The notes: generated by a model from the letters alone, not told the origin. A stretch of 64,000 nucleotides of DNA from Azospirillum sp. B21 (GCF_008364825.1 NZ_VTTO01000022.1:39899-103898); one strand, 5' to 3'; numbered from the stretch's first letter, positions 8,594 to 16,993 are shown. Translations and numbers: made by a program.

Positions 8594-9343
8594 TCAGATG
8601 CGCGAGGGCGAAAGCTTGAACTCCACCAGGGCGTCTGTGGCGGCGAGCGCCGCGACCAGTATCATCGGGTCGAGGTCGCCCTTGCCCTGCAGAACCAGCT
8701 GGCATTCGAACTGGCCGCTGCCATTGGCGAGGTGGAAGGCCCAGTCGACCACTTCGAACCCATGGCGGGCCACCTGTGCCCGCAACTCGTCCGGCGGCGG
8801 CGCCTTGTCGCGGGGAAAGACCAGCGTCAGATGGACCACCGAGCGGTGCGGCAGCAGCCGCTCGATCGGCCGCAGCAGGCTCATCACCAGGATGGTCAGC
8901 AGCGCGGCGGCGATGGCGACGGCGTAGAAGCCAAGCCCGATGATGATGCCGATGGCTGAGGTCGCCCAGATCGACGCTGCGGTGGACAGGCCGCGAATCG
9001 ACAGCCCCTCGCGCATGATCACGCCTGCGCCGAGGAATCCGATGCCGGTGACGATGCCCTGGATCACCCGCGTCGGGTCGCCGGCCCCGGCAACGCTCTG
9101 CGGCCCGCCCTGAAACCCCATGCCCCCGTACCACATGGCGGGATAGGCGTTGACCACCGTCAGCGCGGCCGACGCCAGGCAGACCAGCCCATAGGTCCGC
9201 ATCCCCGCCGCCCGCCCGTGATAGCTGCGCTCGTACCCCAGCAGCAGCCCGACCGCCAGCGCTCCCAACAGATGCAGAAGAATCAGTCCGTTGGTCACCA
9301 GCTCCGCCGGCGACCAGTAGGAGCGCAGCAAATCCATGGCCAT
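8594..9343 (-). CDS. MgtC/SapB-family membrane protein
   Basis: A 249-residue inner-membrane protein. The N-terminal domain shows the MgtC hallmark GLLLGYERSYHGRAAGMRTYGLVCLASA, with several transmembrane helices (about residues 18-170) and GAGVIMREGLSIRGLSTAASIWATSAIG. The C-terminal 80 residues form a soluble domain resembling an ACT-like fold (VVHLTLVFPRDKAPPPDELRAQV). Family members influence magnesium starvation survival and ATP synthase activity. It lies 80 bases upstream of the kinase gene on the same strand, so joint transcription is possible. Confidence 0.88.
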   Translation of the reverse strand: MAMDLLRSYWSPAELVTNGLILLHLLGALAVGLLLGYERSYHGRAAGMRTYGLVCLASAALTVVNAYPAMWYGGMGFQGGPQSVAGAGDPTRVIQGIVTGIGFLGAGVIMREGLSIRGLSTAASIWATSAIGIIIGLGFYAVAIAAALLTILVMSLLRPIERLLPHRSVVHLTLVFPRDKAPPPDELRAQVARHGFEVVDWAFHLANGSGQFECQLVLQGKGDLDPMILVAALAATDALVEFKLSPSRI

Positions 9344-9477
9344 CCCATCTCAAAGCAAAGCCTTGGGCCCTTCCTGCAAGGCCCGGCTCCACTCTACCGC
9401 GCTCCGCATCGGAACGCCTGCGCGGCGCAAGCCGCCGCCGGCGCGCGCCATTCCGTCACAGGCGTGAATAGCCCCGC

Positions 9478-9491
9478 TTGACCTGTGTCAA
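9478..9491 (+). promoter_or_regulatory. FNR/FixK-type operator upstream of napE
   Basis: A perfect palindrome TTGAC-CTGT-GTCAA, matching the TTGAT-N4-ATCAA box of FNR/FixK/DNR-class regulators in spacing and in most positions. Its centre is about 112 bases before the napE start, allowing a class II promoter with a start near 9526. It suggests that nitrate reductase expression responds to low oxygen or nitric oxide. Confidence 0.6.
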
Positions 9492-9596
9492 TTCCAGACC
9501 GCCCGAAAGTATCGATACTAAGGGCCGAAAACCGGTACCTAAGGACCATCCCTTGGTATCGGTCGATCCGTTCCCGCACCGACCGAGAGTGCAGCC

Positions 9597-9791
9597 ATGA
9601 GGCCCACCAGTTCCCCCGTCCTGTCCCATCCGTCCGATCGGATCGCGACCGAATCCGATCCGGCTCCGACCCGCCGGGCCGAGGGACTGATGTTCCTGTG
9701 GCTCGCCTTCCTGGTCTGGCCGCTGATCGCCATCGGCTCCGTGTCGGCCTACGGCTTCTCGATCTGGATGTACCAGCTCCTCACCCACTGA
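9597..9791 (+). CDS. napE: Periplasmic nitrate reductase small membrane subunit NapE
   Basis: A 64-residue protein with one C-terminal transmembrane helix (EGLMFLWLAFLVWPLIAIGS) and the ending VSAYGFSIWMYQLLT that characterises NapE. Its role in the Nap system is not well defined; it is an integral membrane protein often encoded first in alphaproteobacterial nap operons. It opens the napEDABC operon, with napD ten bases downstream. The N-terminal 35 residues are polar and variable. Confidence 0.88.
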   Translation: MRPTSSPVLSHPSDRIATESDPAPTRRAEGLMFLWLAFLVWPLIAIGSVSAYGFSIWMYQLLTH

Positions 9792-9801
9792 GTCTTCCGA
9801 C

Positions 9802-10068
9802 ATGCCCCGCGCCCCCGAAGTCCACATCTCCAGCCTCGTCATCCAGCACAGCCCCGACCGCACCGAGGCGGTGCGCGAGGCGGCGAACGCCGTCGCCGGG
9901 CTGGAGTGGTGCGCATCGGAGAACGGCAAGGCCGTCGTGACGCTGGTCACCTCCAGCGCCGCCGAGGTGGTGGACCGCATCGCCCAGTTGAACGCCGTGC
10001 CCGGCGTGCACACCACGACCATGGTCTACCACCACTACGAACCCGCGGACGCGATCGACGCAGCCTGA
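9802..10068 (+). CDS. napD: NapA maturation chaperone NapD
   Basis: An 88-residue cytoplasmic chaperone with a ferredoxin-like fold that binds the twin-arginine signal peptide of NapA until the molybdenum cofactor is inserted. The opening VHISSLVIQHSPDRTEAVREA and the later NAVPGVHTTTMVYHHYEP match NapD. It is placed between napE and napA with short gaps, as expected. Confidence 0.92.
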   Translation: MPRAPEVHISSLVIQHSPDRTEAVREAANAVAGLEWCASENGKAVVTLVTSSAAEVVDRIAQLNAVPGVHTTTMVYHHYEPADAIDAA

Positions 10069-10140
10069 CGGCCACAGCCGTCCAGGCGCGCCGCATCCGC
10101 CCATTCCGAACGAAATTCCTCCAAGACTGGAGTCCATCGC

Positions 10141-12642
10141 ATGTTCCTGTCCCGCCGCGATTACCTGAAGGCGCAAGCCGCCGCTGCCGCCGCCGCGGCG
10201 GCCGGAATCTCAATGCCTGCATCGGCCGCAAACATCCTCACCGGCGAGGGCGCCAAGCTGAACTGGTCCAAGGCCCCCTGCCGGTTCTGCGGCACCGGCT
10301 GCGGCGTGATGGTCGGCGTCAAGGACGGCCGCGTGGTCGCCACCCACGGCGACGTGAAGGCCGAGGTGAACCGCGGCCTGAACTGCGTGAAGGGCTATTT
10401 CCTGTCCAAGATCATGTATGGCGAGGATCGGCTGAACCAGCCCCTGCTGCGCATGAAGGACGGCAACTACGACAAGGACGGCGAGTTCCAGCCGATCACC
10501 TGGGACGCCGCCTTCGACATCATGGCGCAGAAGTGGAAGGAGACCCTGAAGAAGAAGGGTCCGACCGCCGTCGGCATGTTCGGCTCCGGCCAGTGGACCA
10601 TCTACGAGGGCTATGCCGCCTCCAAGCTGATGAAGGCAGGCCTGCGCTCCAACAACCTGGACCCGAACGCCCGCCACTGCATGGCGTCGGCGGTGGCCGG
10701 CTTCATGCGCACCTTCGGCATGGACGAGCCGATGGGCTGCTACGACGACATGGAGCAGGCCGACGCCTTCGTGCTGTGGGGCTCCAACATGGCGGAGATG
10801 CACCCCATCCTGTGGACGCGCGTCACCGACCGCCGTCTCAGCCATCCCGACTGCAAGGTTGCCGTCCTCTCCACCTTCGAGCACCGCAGCTTCGACCTCG
10901 CCGACATCGGCCTGGTCTTCACCCCCGGTTCCGATCTGGCGATCCTCAACTACATCGCCAACCACATCATCAAGACCGGCCGGGTGAACAAGGAGTTCAT
11001 CGAGAAGCACTGCAACTTCAAGCGCGGCCGCGACGACATCGGCTATGGCCTGCGTCCGGAACATGCGCTGGAGCAGAAGGCGAAGAACGCCGCCAAGGCC
11101 AACGACTCCGACCCGATCAGCTTCGACGAGTTCGCCAAGTTCGTCGAGCCCTACACGCTGGACAAGGCGCACGAGCTGTCGGGCGTGCCGAAGAACCGGC
11201 TGGAGGCGCTGGCCGAGCTGTATGCCGACCCGAAGGTGAAGGTCGTGTCCTTCTGGACCATGGGCTTCAACCAGCATGTCCGCGGCGTCTGGGCCAACAA
11301 CCTCGTCTACAACATCCACCTGCTGACCGGCAAAATCTCCCAGCCCGGCAACGGTCCCTTCTCGCTGACCGGCCAGCCGTCCGCCTGCGGCACCGCGCGC
11401 GAGGTCGGCACCTTCGCCCACCGGCTGCCCGCCGACATGGTGGTGACCAACCCCGAGCACCGCAAACACGCCGAGGAGATCTGGAAGCTGCCGGAGGGGA
11501 CCATCCCCGACAAGATCGGCTACCACGCCGTTCTGCAGGACCGCATGCTCAAGGACGGCAAGCTCAACGCCTACTGGGTCATGTGCAACAACAACATGCA
11601 GACGGCCCCGAACACGGCGAAGGAGACCTTCCCCGGCTACCGCAACCCGGAGAACTTCGTCGTCGTTTCCGATCCCTACCCCACCGTGACGGCGTTGGCC
11701 GCCGACCTGATCCTGCCCACCGCCATGTGGGTGGAGAAGGAGGGCGGCTACGGCAACGCCGAACGCCGCACGCAGCTGTGGCGCCAGCTGGTCGACGCGC
11801 CGGACGGTGCCAAGTCCGACCTGTGGCAGATCATGGAGTTCTCCAAGCGCTTCCGCATCGAGGAGGTGTGGCCGGAAGAACTCCTGAACAAGAAGCCGGA
11901 ATACCGCGGCAAGAGCCTCTACGACGTGCTGTTCCGCAACGGCCAGGTCGACCGCTTCCCGCTGTCCGACCTCGACCCGAACTACGGGAACCACGAGGCC
12001 AAGGATGCCGGCTTCTACGTCCAGAAGGGCCTGTTCGAGGAATATGCCGCCTTCGGCCGCGGCCACGGCCATGATCTGGCGCCCTTCGACCTGTACCACC
12101 AGGAGCGCGGCCTGCGCTGGCCGGTGGTGGACGGCAAGGAGACCAAGTGGCGCTACCGCGAGGGCTCCGACCCCTACGTGAAGGCCGGTGAAGGCATGCG
12201 CTTCTACGGCAACAAGGACGGCAAGGCGAATGTCTTCGCCCTGCCCTACGAGCCGCCCGCCGAGGCGCCCGACGCCGACTACCCGTTCTGGCTGTCGACC
12301 GGCCGCGTGATCGAGCACTGGCACAGCGGATCGATGACGCTGCGCGTGCCGGAGCTGCGCAAGGCCTTCCCCAACGCCGTGGTGTTCATGCACCCCGACG
12401 ACGCCAAGGACCTGAACGTCCGGCGCGGGCAGGAGGTGCGCATCACCTCGCGGCGCGGCGAGGTGCGGGTGCGGGTCGAGACGCGCGGACGCAACAAGCC
12501 GCCGCGCGGCCTGGTCTTCGTCCCCTTCTTCGACCACACGGTCCTCATCAACAAGGTGACGCTCGACGCCACCGATCCCATCAGCAAACAGACCGACTTC
12601 AAGAAATGCGCGGTCAAGATCACGCCCGTCGTGAACGCCTGA
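10141..12642 (+). CDS. napA: Periplasmic nitrate reductase catalytic subunit NapA
   Basis: The 833-residue molybdoenzyme that reduces nitrate to nitrite in the periplasm. A twin-arginine signal (SRRDYLK at residues 4-10, then a poly-Ala stretch) directs folded export. The [4Fe-4S] cysteines are in CRFCGTGC (residues 47-54) and LNCVKG (about 82), and the Mo-bis-MGD ligand cysteine is in NARHCMASAV. Electrons come from NapB/NapC, encoded downstream. Length and motifs match the respiratory/dissipatory Nap class. Confidence 0.98.
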   Translation: MFLSRRDYLKAQAAAAAAAAAGISMPASAANILTGEGAKLNWSKAPCRFCGTGCGVMVGVKDGRVVATHGDVKAEVNRGLNCVKGYFLSKIMYGEDRLNQPLLRMKDGNYDKDGEFQPITWDAAFDIMAQKWKETLKKKGPTAVGMFGSGQWTIYEGYAASKLMKAGLRSNNLDPNARHCMASAVAGFMRTFGMDEPMGCYDDMEQADAFVLWGSNMAEMHPILWTRVTDRRLSHPDCKVAVLSTFEHRSFDLADIGLVFTPGSDLAILNYIANHIIKTGRVNKEFIEKHCNFKRGRDDIGYGLRPEHALEQKAKNAAKANDSDPISFDEFAKFVEPYTLDKAHELSGVPKNRLEALAELYADPKVKVVSFWTMGFNQHVRGVWANNLVYNIHLLTGKISQPGNGPFSLTGQPSACGTAREVGTFAHRLPADMVVTNPEHRKHAEEIWKLPEGTIPDKIGYHAVLQDRMLKDGKLNAYWVMCNNNMQTAPNTAKETFPGYRNPENFVVVSDPYPTVTALAADLILPTAMWVEKEGGYGNAERRTQLWRQLVDAPDGAKSDLWQIMEFSKRFRIEEVWPEELLNKKPEYRGKSLYDVLFRNGQVDRFPLSDLDPNYGNHEAKDAGFYVQKGLFEEYAAFGRGHGHDLAPFDLYHQERGLRWPVVDGKETKWRYREGSDPYVKAGEGMRFYGNKDGKANVFALPYEPPAEAPDADYPFWLSTGRVIEHWHSGSMTLRVPELRKAFPNAVVFMHPDDAKDLNVRRGQEVRITSRRGEVRVRVETRGRNKPPRGLVFVPFFDHTVLINKVTLDATDPISKQTDFKKCAVKITPVVNA

Positions 12643-12656
12643 GGAGTGCCGGCATC

Positions 12657-13193
12657 ATGAAGACCCGTTTCCTGATCGCCGCGCTGGCCCTGCTGGCCGG
12701 CGTCCCGGCCCTGACCATCGGCGTCACCTCCGGTGTGGTCGCCGCCGACAAGCCCGTCGTGATGGCCCAGGCCGCAGCCAACGCTACCGGCACCGTGGGG
12801 GGGATCAAGGTCCCCTCCGCCAACCATCCGATCACCACGGATGTCCCGGCCGAGGCGACCCACCGCGAGATCACCGACGACCAGAAGCGCGTGCGCAACT
12901 ACGCCGACCAGCCGCCGCTGATCCCGCATGCCATCCGCGACTACCAGATCGACCTGAACATCAACAAGTGCCTGACCTGCCACGACCGCCGCAACACGGC
13001 CGGCTCGCAGGCGCCGATGCTGTCGGTCACCCATTTCCAGGACCGTGACGGCCAGACGCTGGGCACGGTGGCGGCGCGCCGCTACTTCTGCACCCAGTGC
13101 CACGTCCAGCAGACCGACGCGCAGCCCATCGTTCCCAACAGCTTCCGCGACTTCGACTCGGTCCTGGGCCATGCCCAAGGCGGCCAGAAATGA
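12657..13193 (+). CDS. napB: Periplasmic diheme cytochrome NapB
   Basis: A 178-residue electron-transfer subunit that passes electrons from NapC to NapA. A Sec signal peptide (FLIAALALLAGVPALTIGV) is followed by two CxxCH heme sites, CLTCHD near residue 105 and CTQCHV near 147. The start at 12657 lies 14 bases after the napA stop, with GAGGAG just upstream. It overlaps napC by four bases (ATGA). Confidence 0.96.
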   Translation: MKTRFLIAALALLAGVPALTIGVTSGVVAADKPVVMAQAAANATGTVGGIKVPSANHPITTDVPAEATHREITDDQKRVRNYADQPPLIPHAIRDYQIDLNINKCLTCHDRRNTAGSQAPMLSVTHFQDRDGQTLGTVAARRYFCTQCHVQQTDAQPIVPNSFRDFDSVLGHAQGGQK

Positions 13194-13807
13194 CGATCCG
13201 ATCCGCCTTTACGTGCCTGTGGCGGCTGTTCGCCCGCCCCAGCGTCCACTTCAGCCTGGGCTTCCTGACGCTGGGCGGCTTCATCGCCGGCGTCCTCTTC
13301 TGGGGCGGCTTCAACACCGCGCTGGAGGCGACCAACAAGGAGGCCTTCTGCATCAGCTGCCACGAGATGCGCGACAATCCCTATGAGGAGCTGAAGCAGA
13401 CCATCCACTTCACCAACCGGTCGGGCGTGCGCGCCAGCTGCCCCGACTGCCACGTCCCCCACGAATGGACCGACAAGATCGCCCGCAAGATGCAGGCATC
13501 GAAGGAGGTCTGGGGCAAGATCTTCGGCACCATCGACACCCGCGAGAAGTTCCTGGACAAGCGCCGCGAGCTGGCCGAGCACGAATGGGCGCGGCTGAAG
13601 TCCAACAACTCGCTGGAATGCCGCAACTGCCACAGTGCGGACTCGATGGACATCACCAAGCAGAACCCGCGCGCCGCGACCATGCACGAGACCTACCTGT
13701 TCACCGGCCAGAACACCTGCATCGACTGCCACAAGGGCATCGCCCACCGCCTGCCCGACATGCACGGCGTGGAACCCGGCTGGACCATGAAGACCAGCCA
13801 GAAGTGA
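13190..13807 (+). CDS. napC: Membrane-anchored tetraheme cytochrome NapC
   Basis: A 205-residue NapC/NirT-family quinol dehydrogenase. One N-terminal transmembrane helix (about residues 20-45) anchors a periplasmic domain with four CxxCH heme motifs: CISCHE, CPDCHV, CRNCHS and CIDCHK. It oxidises ubiquinol and feeds NapB. The ATG overlaps the napB stop. It closes the operon; napF, napG and napH are not present here. Confidence 0.97.
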   Translation: MTIRSAFTCLWRLFARPSVHFSLGFLTLGGFIAGVLFWGGFNTALEATNKEAFCISCHEMRDNPYEELKQTIHFTNRSGVRASCPDCHVPHEWTDKIARKMQASKEVWGKIFGTIDTREKFLDKRRELAEHEWARLKSNNSLECRNCHSADSMDITKQNPRAATMHETYLFTGQNTCIDCHKGIAHRLPDMHGVEPGWTMKTSQK

Positions 13808-13823
13808 GCGCCTGGTTGCTGGA

Positions 13824-13854
13824 ACAGCCCCGTCTCCGCAAGGAGCGGGGCTGT
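13824..13854 (+). terminator. Terminator of the nap operon
   Basis: An inverted repeat with arms ACAGCCCCG and CGGGGCTGT begins 17 bases after the napC stop and is followed by the T-containing stretch TTTGCGTTT. It marks the end of the operon and the boundary with the low-GC island. Confidence 0.7.
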
Positions 13855-13932
13855 TTGCGTTTAACGGGAAACCTTTCAGGCTATCGAACCGCCGCCCACC
13901 GCACCGTCGGCCTCCTGTCGACACCAACGGCG

Positions 13933-14358
13933 TCATCGATAGGAAATGACGACTCCATTCATGGAGTTTTCTCTCTGAACGATGTTTCCCTCGCCGAAAG
14001 CAGCGGCGGCATCGGCGGCAGTGATTTCAACGGTTGCCGCATCGATCCATCTGACATGGAAGTCATGCTGTCCCCGCACATACAGGAACTGCTTGCTGCC
14101 ATCCGGATCGAACTTCCGATTTGCCGGGGCAAAGGTTGCCCGCGTGTTGAAGCCTGTTGTTGCACCACAATCGACTGAATAGATGACCACTGACACCCTT
14201 CCATCTGGCGAAGGCGTCTCGCCAAGATTATCAACTCGGCACATATCAAAGAAAAAAGCGATATAGATGAAAAATATTGTGTATATCAATATCGGCACAC
14301 CTAGCAACGCACCAACCACAACCAACATTGATCTCTTTATTTGCAATTTTTTAATCAT
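13933..14358 (-). CDS. Membrane-anchored small protein, candidate immunity protein (second copy)
   Basis: A 141-residue protein: short basic N-terminus, one long hydrophobic helix (about residues 10-37) and an exported domain with a conserved core PSPDGRVSVVIYSVDCGATT and the tail DFHVRWIDAATVEITAADAA. The CGATTG-type motif resembles small DUF5412-like proteins, but this is recalled, not searched. It is a tandem paralogue of the gene at 14494-14922; the C-terminal 44 residues match at about 39 positions while the N-termini differ. GC is well below the surrounding genes. Being downstream of a toxin-like gene, it may protect the periplasm against that toxin. Confidence 0.7.
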   Translation of the reverse strand: MIKKLQIKRSMLVVVGALLGVPILIYTIFFIYIAFFFDMCRVDNLGETPSPDGRVSVVIYSVDCGATTGFNTRATFAPANRKFDPDGSKQFLYVRGQHDFHVRWIDAATVEITAADAAAAFGEGNIVQRENSMNGVVISYR

Positions 14359-14493
14359 GATTTTCTATTTCCACTCGGTATTATGTTTTATCCAAATATT
14401 TAGCTCAGAATCAGAAAAATTTTGCCAGCATCTTTGCAAGTATTTATCCCCTTTACTTTCCGGCATGGCATGCACCTATCGACACAGAAAGTG

Positions 14494-14922
14494 TCACCGA
14501 TAGGAAATGGCGACTCCATCCATGGCGCTTTCTCTCTGAACGATGTTTCCCTCGCCGAAGGCAGCGGCGGCATCGGAGGCGGTGATTTCAACGGTTGCCG
14601 CATCGATCCATCTGACATGGAAGTCGTGCTCACCCCGTACATGAAGGAATTGCTTGCCGATCTTTGGATCAAAGTCCCTGTTCGCTGGAGCCAAGCTTGC
14701 CCGTCTGTTAAACTTAGTTGCCGCACCACAGTCGATTGAATAGATGACTACAGACATTTTCCCGTTTGGCGATGGTATTTTGCTAAATTCCTCAACCTCG
14801 CATAAATTAAAAAAATATTCTACATACACATACCCCACCACAAAAACAATAATCGGAGCCGAAATCAGCAATATCAATAGAGCAGATATCCAACGCCATA
14901 TTTTTCCAATTCTAATGAACAT
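14494..14922 (-). CDS. Membrane-anchored small protein, candidate immunity protein (first copy)
   Basis: A 142-residue paralogue of the neighbour at 13933-14358, with the same plan: N-terminal helix (about 10-38), PSPNGKMSVVIYSIDCGAAT core and FHVRWIDAATVEITASDAA tail. The ATG at 14922 overlaps the toxin-like gene's stop (TGATG) with GGGGA six to ten bases upstream, and gives the same N-terminal length as its paralogue; an ATG at 14934 is an alternative. The overlap implies coupled translation with the toxin-like gene, the usual arrangement of an effector and its immunity protein. Activity is inferred only. Confidence 0.7.
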   Translation of the reverse strand: MFIRIGKIWRWISALLILLISAPIIVFVVGYVYVEYFFNLCEVEEFSKIPSPNGKMSVVIYSIDCGAATKFNRRASLAPANRDFDPKIGKQFLHVRGEHDFHVRWIDAATVEITASDAAAAFGEGNIVQRESAMDGVAISYR

Positions 14923-15665
14923 CACTTTCCCCATCGATGCTTTATTATGTAATATTCATATCCTCTCGCCACATCATTATAATCGACAGGATCATCTCCA
15001 AATGGCGCACGTCCTCCGATCCCAAGATAGGCTTCAAATATACTGGGCGCCCTCCCCCATGACGGGTCACTTTTCCCATGTGTCACTTGATACCAGCCAG
15101 CCATCCTTTGAAGGGTATCCAATGAATATCCCGTCGCAGCGCCAACGGCACCATAATGGAAGTTCCCAAACTCCTCGTACTCTCTCGATATCCTTTTATA
15201 ATCCCATGGACCATAACTTTTGACCTGATCATAAAACCATAAATCACCCACGACAGTATGCGCCCAATGATTCTCCGCCTCTTTTATGTTCTTATCGATA
15301 TCCACACCCGGCGGAGCTTTCGGCACGCCATTCCCGGGAGTGTAACCCTGGGATTGAGCGTGACCGCTGCCGGACGGCCAACCGCGCTCATGTTCTGAAA
15401 CGAGCACATCCTCACCGCTTACAGTTCGGATGTATTCGTTGACATGAACCGTAACGCCATGCTCCGCCTTATCGTTCAGACGTCCGGCAAAGTCACGGCG
15501 GGAATTATCAGGATATAGCGCGTCAAACCCGCGCGTCACCTTCGCAATCCATCGCTCACGCTCCGGATCCGCAGCATTCCAATAACGCGGATCCCGCATC
15601 ATCGCGTGCAGAGCATCCAATGCCGATGCCTTTGTCCGTTGACTGGACATAACGCCCGCCCCCAT
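14922..15665 (-). CDS. Polymorphic toxin type 44-like protein
   Basis: A 247-residue protein without signal peptide or transmembrane helix. The C-terminal half (about residues 115-205: NIKEAENHWAHTVVGDLWFY, SYGPWDYKRISREYEEFGNF, YGAVGAATGYSLDTLQRMAG) resembles the bacterial toxin 44 (Ntox44) domain, whose hallmark is a GNFxYGAxG-type motif. The N-terminal 100 residues are unrecognised and could be a delivery region. The ATG at 15665 has AGGTG seven bases upstream; ATG 15650 is an alternative. Base composition is lower in GC than the neighbours, suggesting transfer. No type VI or Rhs gene is in the window, so the export route is unknown. Confidence 0.65.
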   Translation of the reverse strand: MGAGVMSSQRTKASALDALHAMMRDPRYWNAADPERERWIAKVTRGFDALYPDNSRRDFAGRLNDKAEHGVTVHVNEYIRTVSGEDVLVSEHERGWPSGSGHAQSQGYTPGNGVPKAPPGVDIDKNIKEAENHWAHTVVGDLWFYDQVKSYGPWDYKRISREYEEFGNFHYGAVGAATGYSLDTLQRMAGWYQVTHGKSDPSWGRAPSIFEAYLGIGGRAPFGDDPVDYNDVARGYEYYIIKHRWGK

Positions 15666-15782
15666 CACAACACACCTGGAATAGGAATATTTGCTCAACA
15701 CCTCTTCGTCCAGACATAAATTCAAATCTCAACATCTGAAGAACTGCCTGTTCGCCTGATCGAAGTTAGGAATTTCCGCCCA

Positions 15783-16154
15783 TCACCCCAGCAGCGCCAC
15801 CGCCCACAGCGCCAGCAGCGTCACCAGCACCGCCTCGCCCAGTCCGATCAGCCCGCGCAGCCCCAGCGCCACCCACCAACTCGCCCAATCGCGGCGGTGG
15901 CGAACCTCCTTAAGCAACCGTTCCTGGATGCCGGCGACGGTGCGGCGGGCCGACAGGCTGGCGATGCCGCCGACCAGCGCCACCACGCCGGTGCCCAGCA
16001 CGAAGTACAGCGCCCCCTTCCAGCCGGCGAAATGGTCGGGATCGTTCAGGTAATGCCCGGCGCCGACGACGATCCACACCGCAGCCGGCCAGACGCCGAC
16101 GATTTCCGGCCCCGGCCCATTCTGCGGTGCTCCGTCCTTCTGCCCGTCGCTCAT
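15783..16154 (-). CDS. Small integral membrane protein of unknown function
   Basis: A 123-residue protein with about three hydrophobic segments: VGVWPAAVWIVVGAGHYL, ALYFVLGTGVVALVGGIASL and a C-terminal LIGLGEAVLVTLLALWAVALL, separated by a basic loop (TVAGIQERLLKEVRHRRDW). I do not recognise the family. The start at 16154 is preferred over 16169 because a strong GAGGGAGG site lies just before it. It follows the PAS-like gene by about 11 bases on the same strand, so the pair is probably an operon. Confidence 0.65.
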   Translation of the reverse strand: MSDGQKDGAPQNGPGPEIVGVWPAAVWIVVGAGHYLNDPDHFAGWKGALYFVLGTGVVALVGGIASLSARRTVAGIQERLLKEVRHRRDWASWWVALGLRGLIGLGEAVLVTLLALWAVALLG

Positions 16155-16165
16155 CGCAGCCTCCC

Positions 16166-16993
16166 TCATCCGCCCGGCACATGGCGGTAGGCCAGCACCC
16201 GCGTCGCCGGCCCGCCCTCGACGTCGGCGAGCGGCAGCAGCAACTCGACGAACTTCGCCCCCGGCAGCATCGGGTCGTCACGCACCAGCAGGCAACGCGG
16301 CTCGCCGCTCTCCAGGCAAAGGCGCAGGTCGGACAGCCAGCGCTGCGCCGCCTGTTCGGGATGGCACTCCGTCACCCGCCGCGTGGTCGGCCGCCCGTCC
16401 AGCCGGCGCTGCAGCGCCCGGCCGCAGGATTTGTAGACGAAATCGCTGCCGTCGGCGGTCGGCTCCATCAGGGCGATGCGCGGCACGCTCTCGCGCACCT
16501 GGGCGGTGTCGATCTCGACCGCCAGCGGCATGCGGCGCTTGCGCTTCAGCCGGAGCCAGTGCGTGTAGAGCACACGGACCTGCGGCGACTGCTCCACGTC
16601 GATCGGGTCGGCGCGGCAGGGCGGCGGCGGAACGTCGAGCACCGGTGTGGCGACCGGCGCGTCGGCGAAGGCGGCGGCGGCCGGCACCGGCTGGGAGACC
16701 GGCGGCATCGGCCGCGACGCCGCGGCGGTGACCAGTGCATGCGCCTGGCCCGCCGCCGTGTGCCCGATCCGCCCGCCATGCTTCTTCAGCATCGGCAGCG
16801 GCGCCCAGGCCGTGCAGGTGTGATAGCCCTTGGTGACGCGGCGGTAGTCCTGGCTGCTGGCGGTGCGGCATTCGCCCTCAACGCCGTGGCGGGCGACGTA
16901 GACCAGCGTGTTGTCCTCCGACAGCGCGCGTTCCCCGCCCCACGAGACGCAGGCGGCGCAGGCGCGGCTGTCCTTGGCGAATGCGTGGCTCAT
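16166..16993 (-). CDS. Cysteine-motif plus PAS_5-like domain protein
   Basis: A 275-residue protein. Residues 1-70 hold spaced cysteines (CAACVSWGG ... GECR ... CTAW) that could bind a metal or cluster. A Pro/Ala linker follows (about 85-125), and residues 135-275 match the PAS_5-like layout (VRVLYTHWLRLKRKRRMPLA, ESVPRIALMEPT, DFVYKSCGRALQRRLDGRP). The start at 16993 (MSHAFAK) is chosen because the N-terminal Cys region begins there and the upstream extension is low-complexity. It is divergent from carB. Function unknown; possibly a small sensor. Confidence 0.6.
   Translation of the reverse strand: MSHAFAKDSRACAACVSWGGERALSEDNTLVYVARHGVEGECRTASSQDYRRVTKGYHTCTAWAPLPMLKKHGGRIGHTAAGQAHALVTAAASRPMPPVSQPVPAAAAFADAPVATPVLDVPPPPCRADPIDVEQSPQVRVLYTHWLRLKRKRRMPLAVEIDTAQVRESVPRIALMEPTADGSDFVYKSCGRALQRRLDGRPTTRRVTECHPEQAAQRWLSDLRLCLESGEPRCLLVRDDPMLPGAKFVELLLPLADVEGGPATRVLAYRHVPGG

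Noticed and set aside
10210..12537. Long minus-strand frame opposite napA
   Set aside because: Antisense shadow of a certain gene with repetitive His/Val/Gln content.
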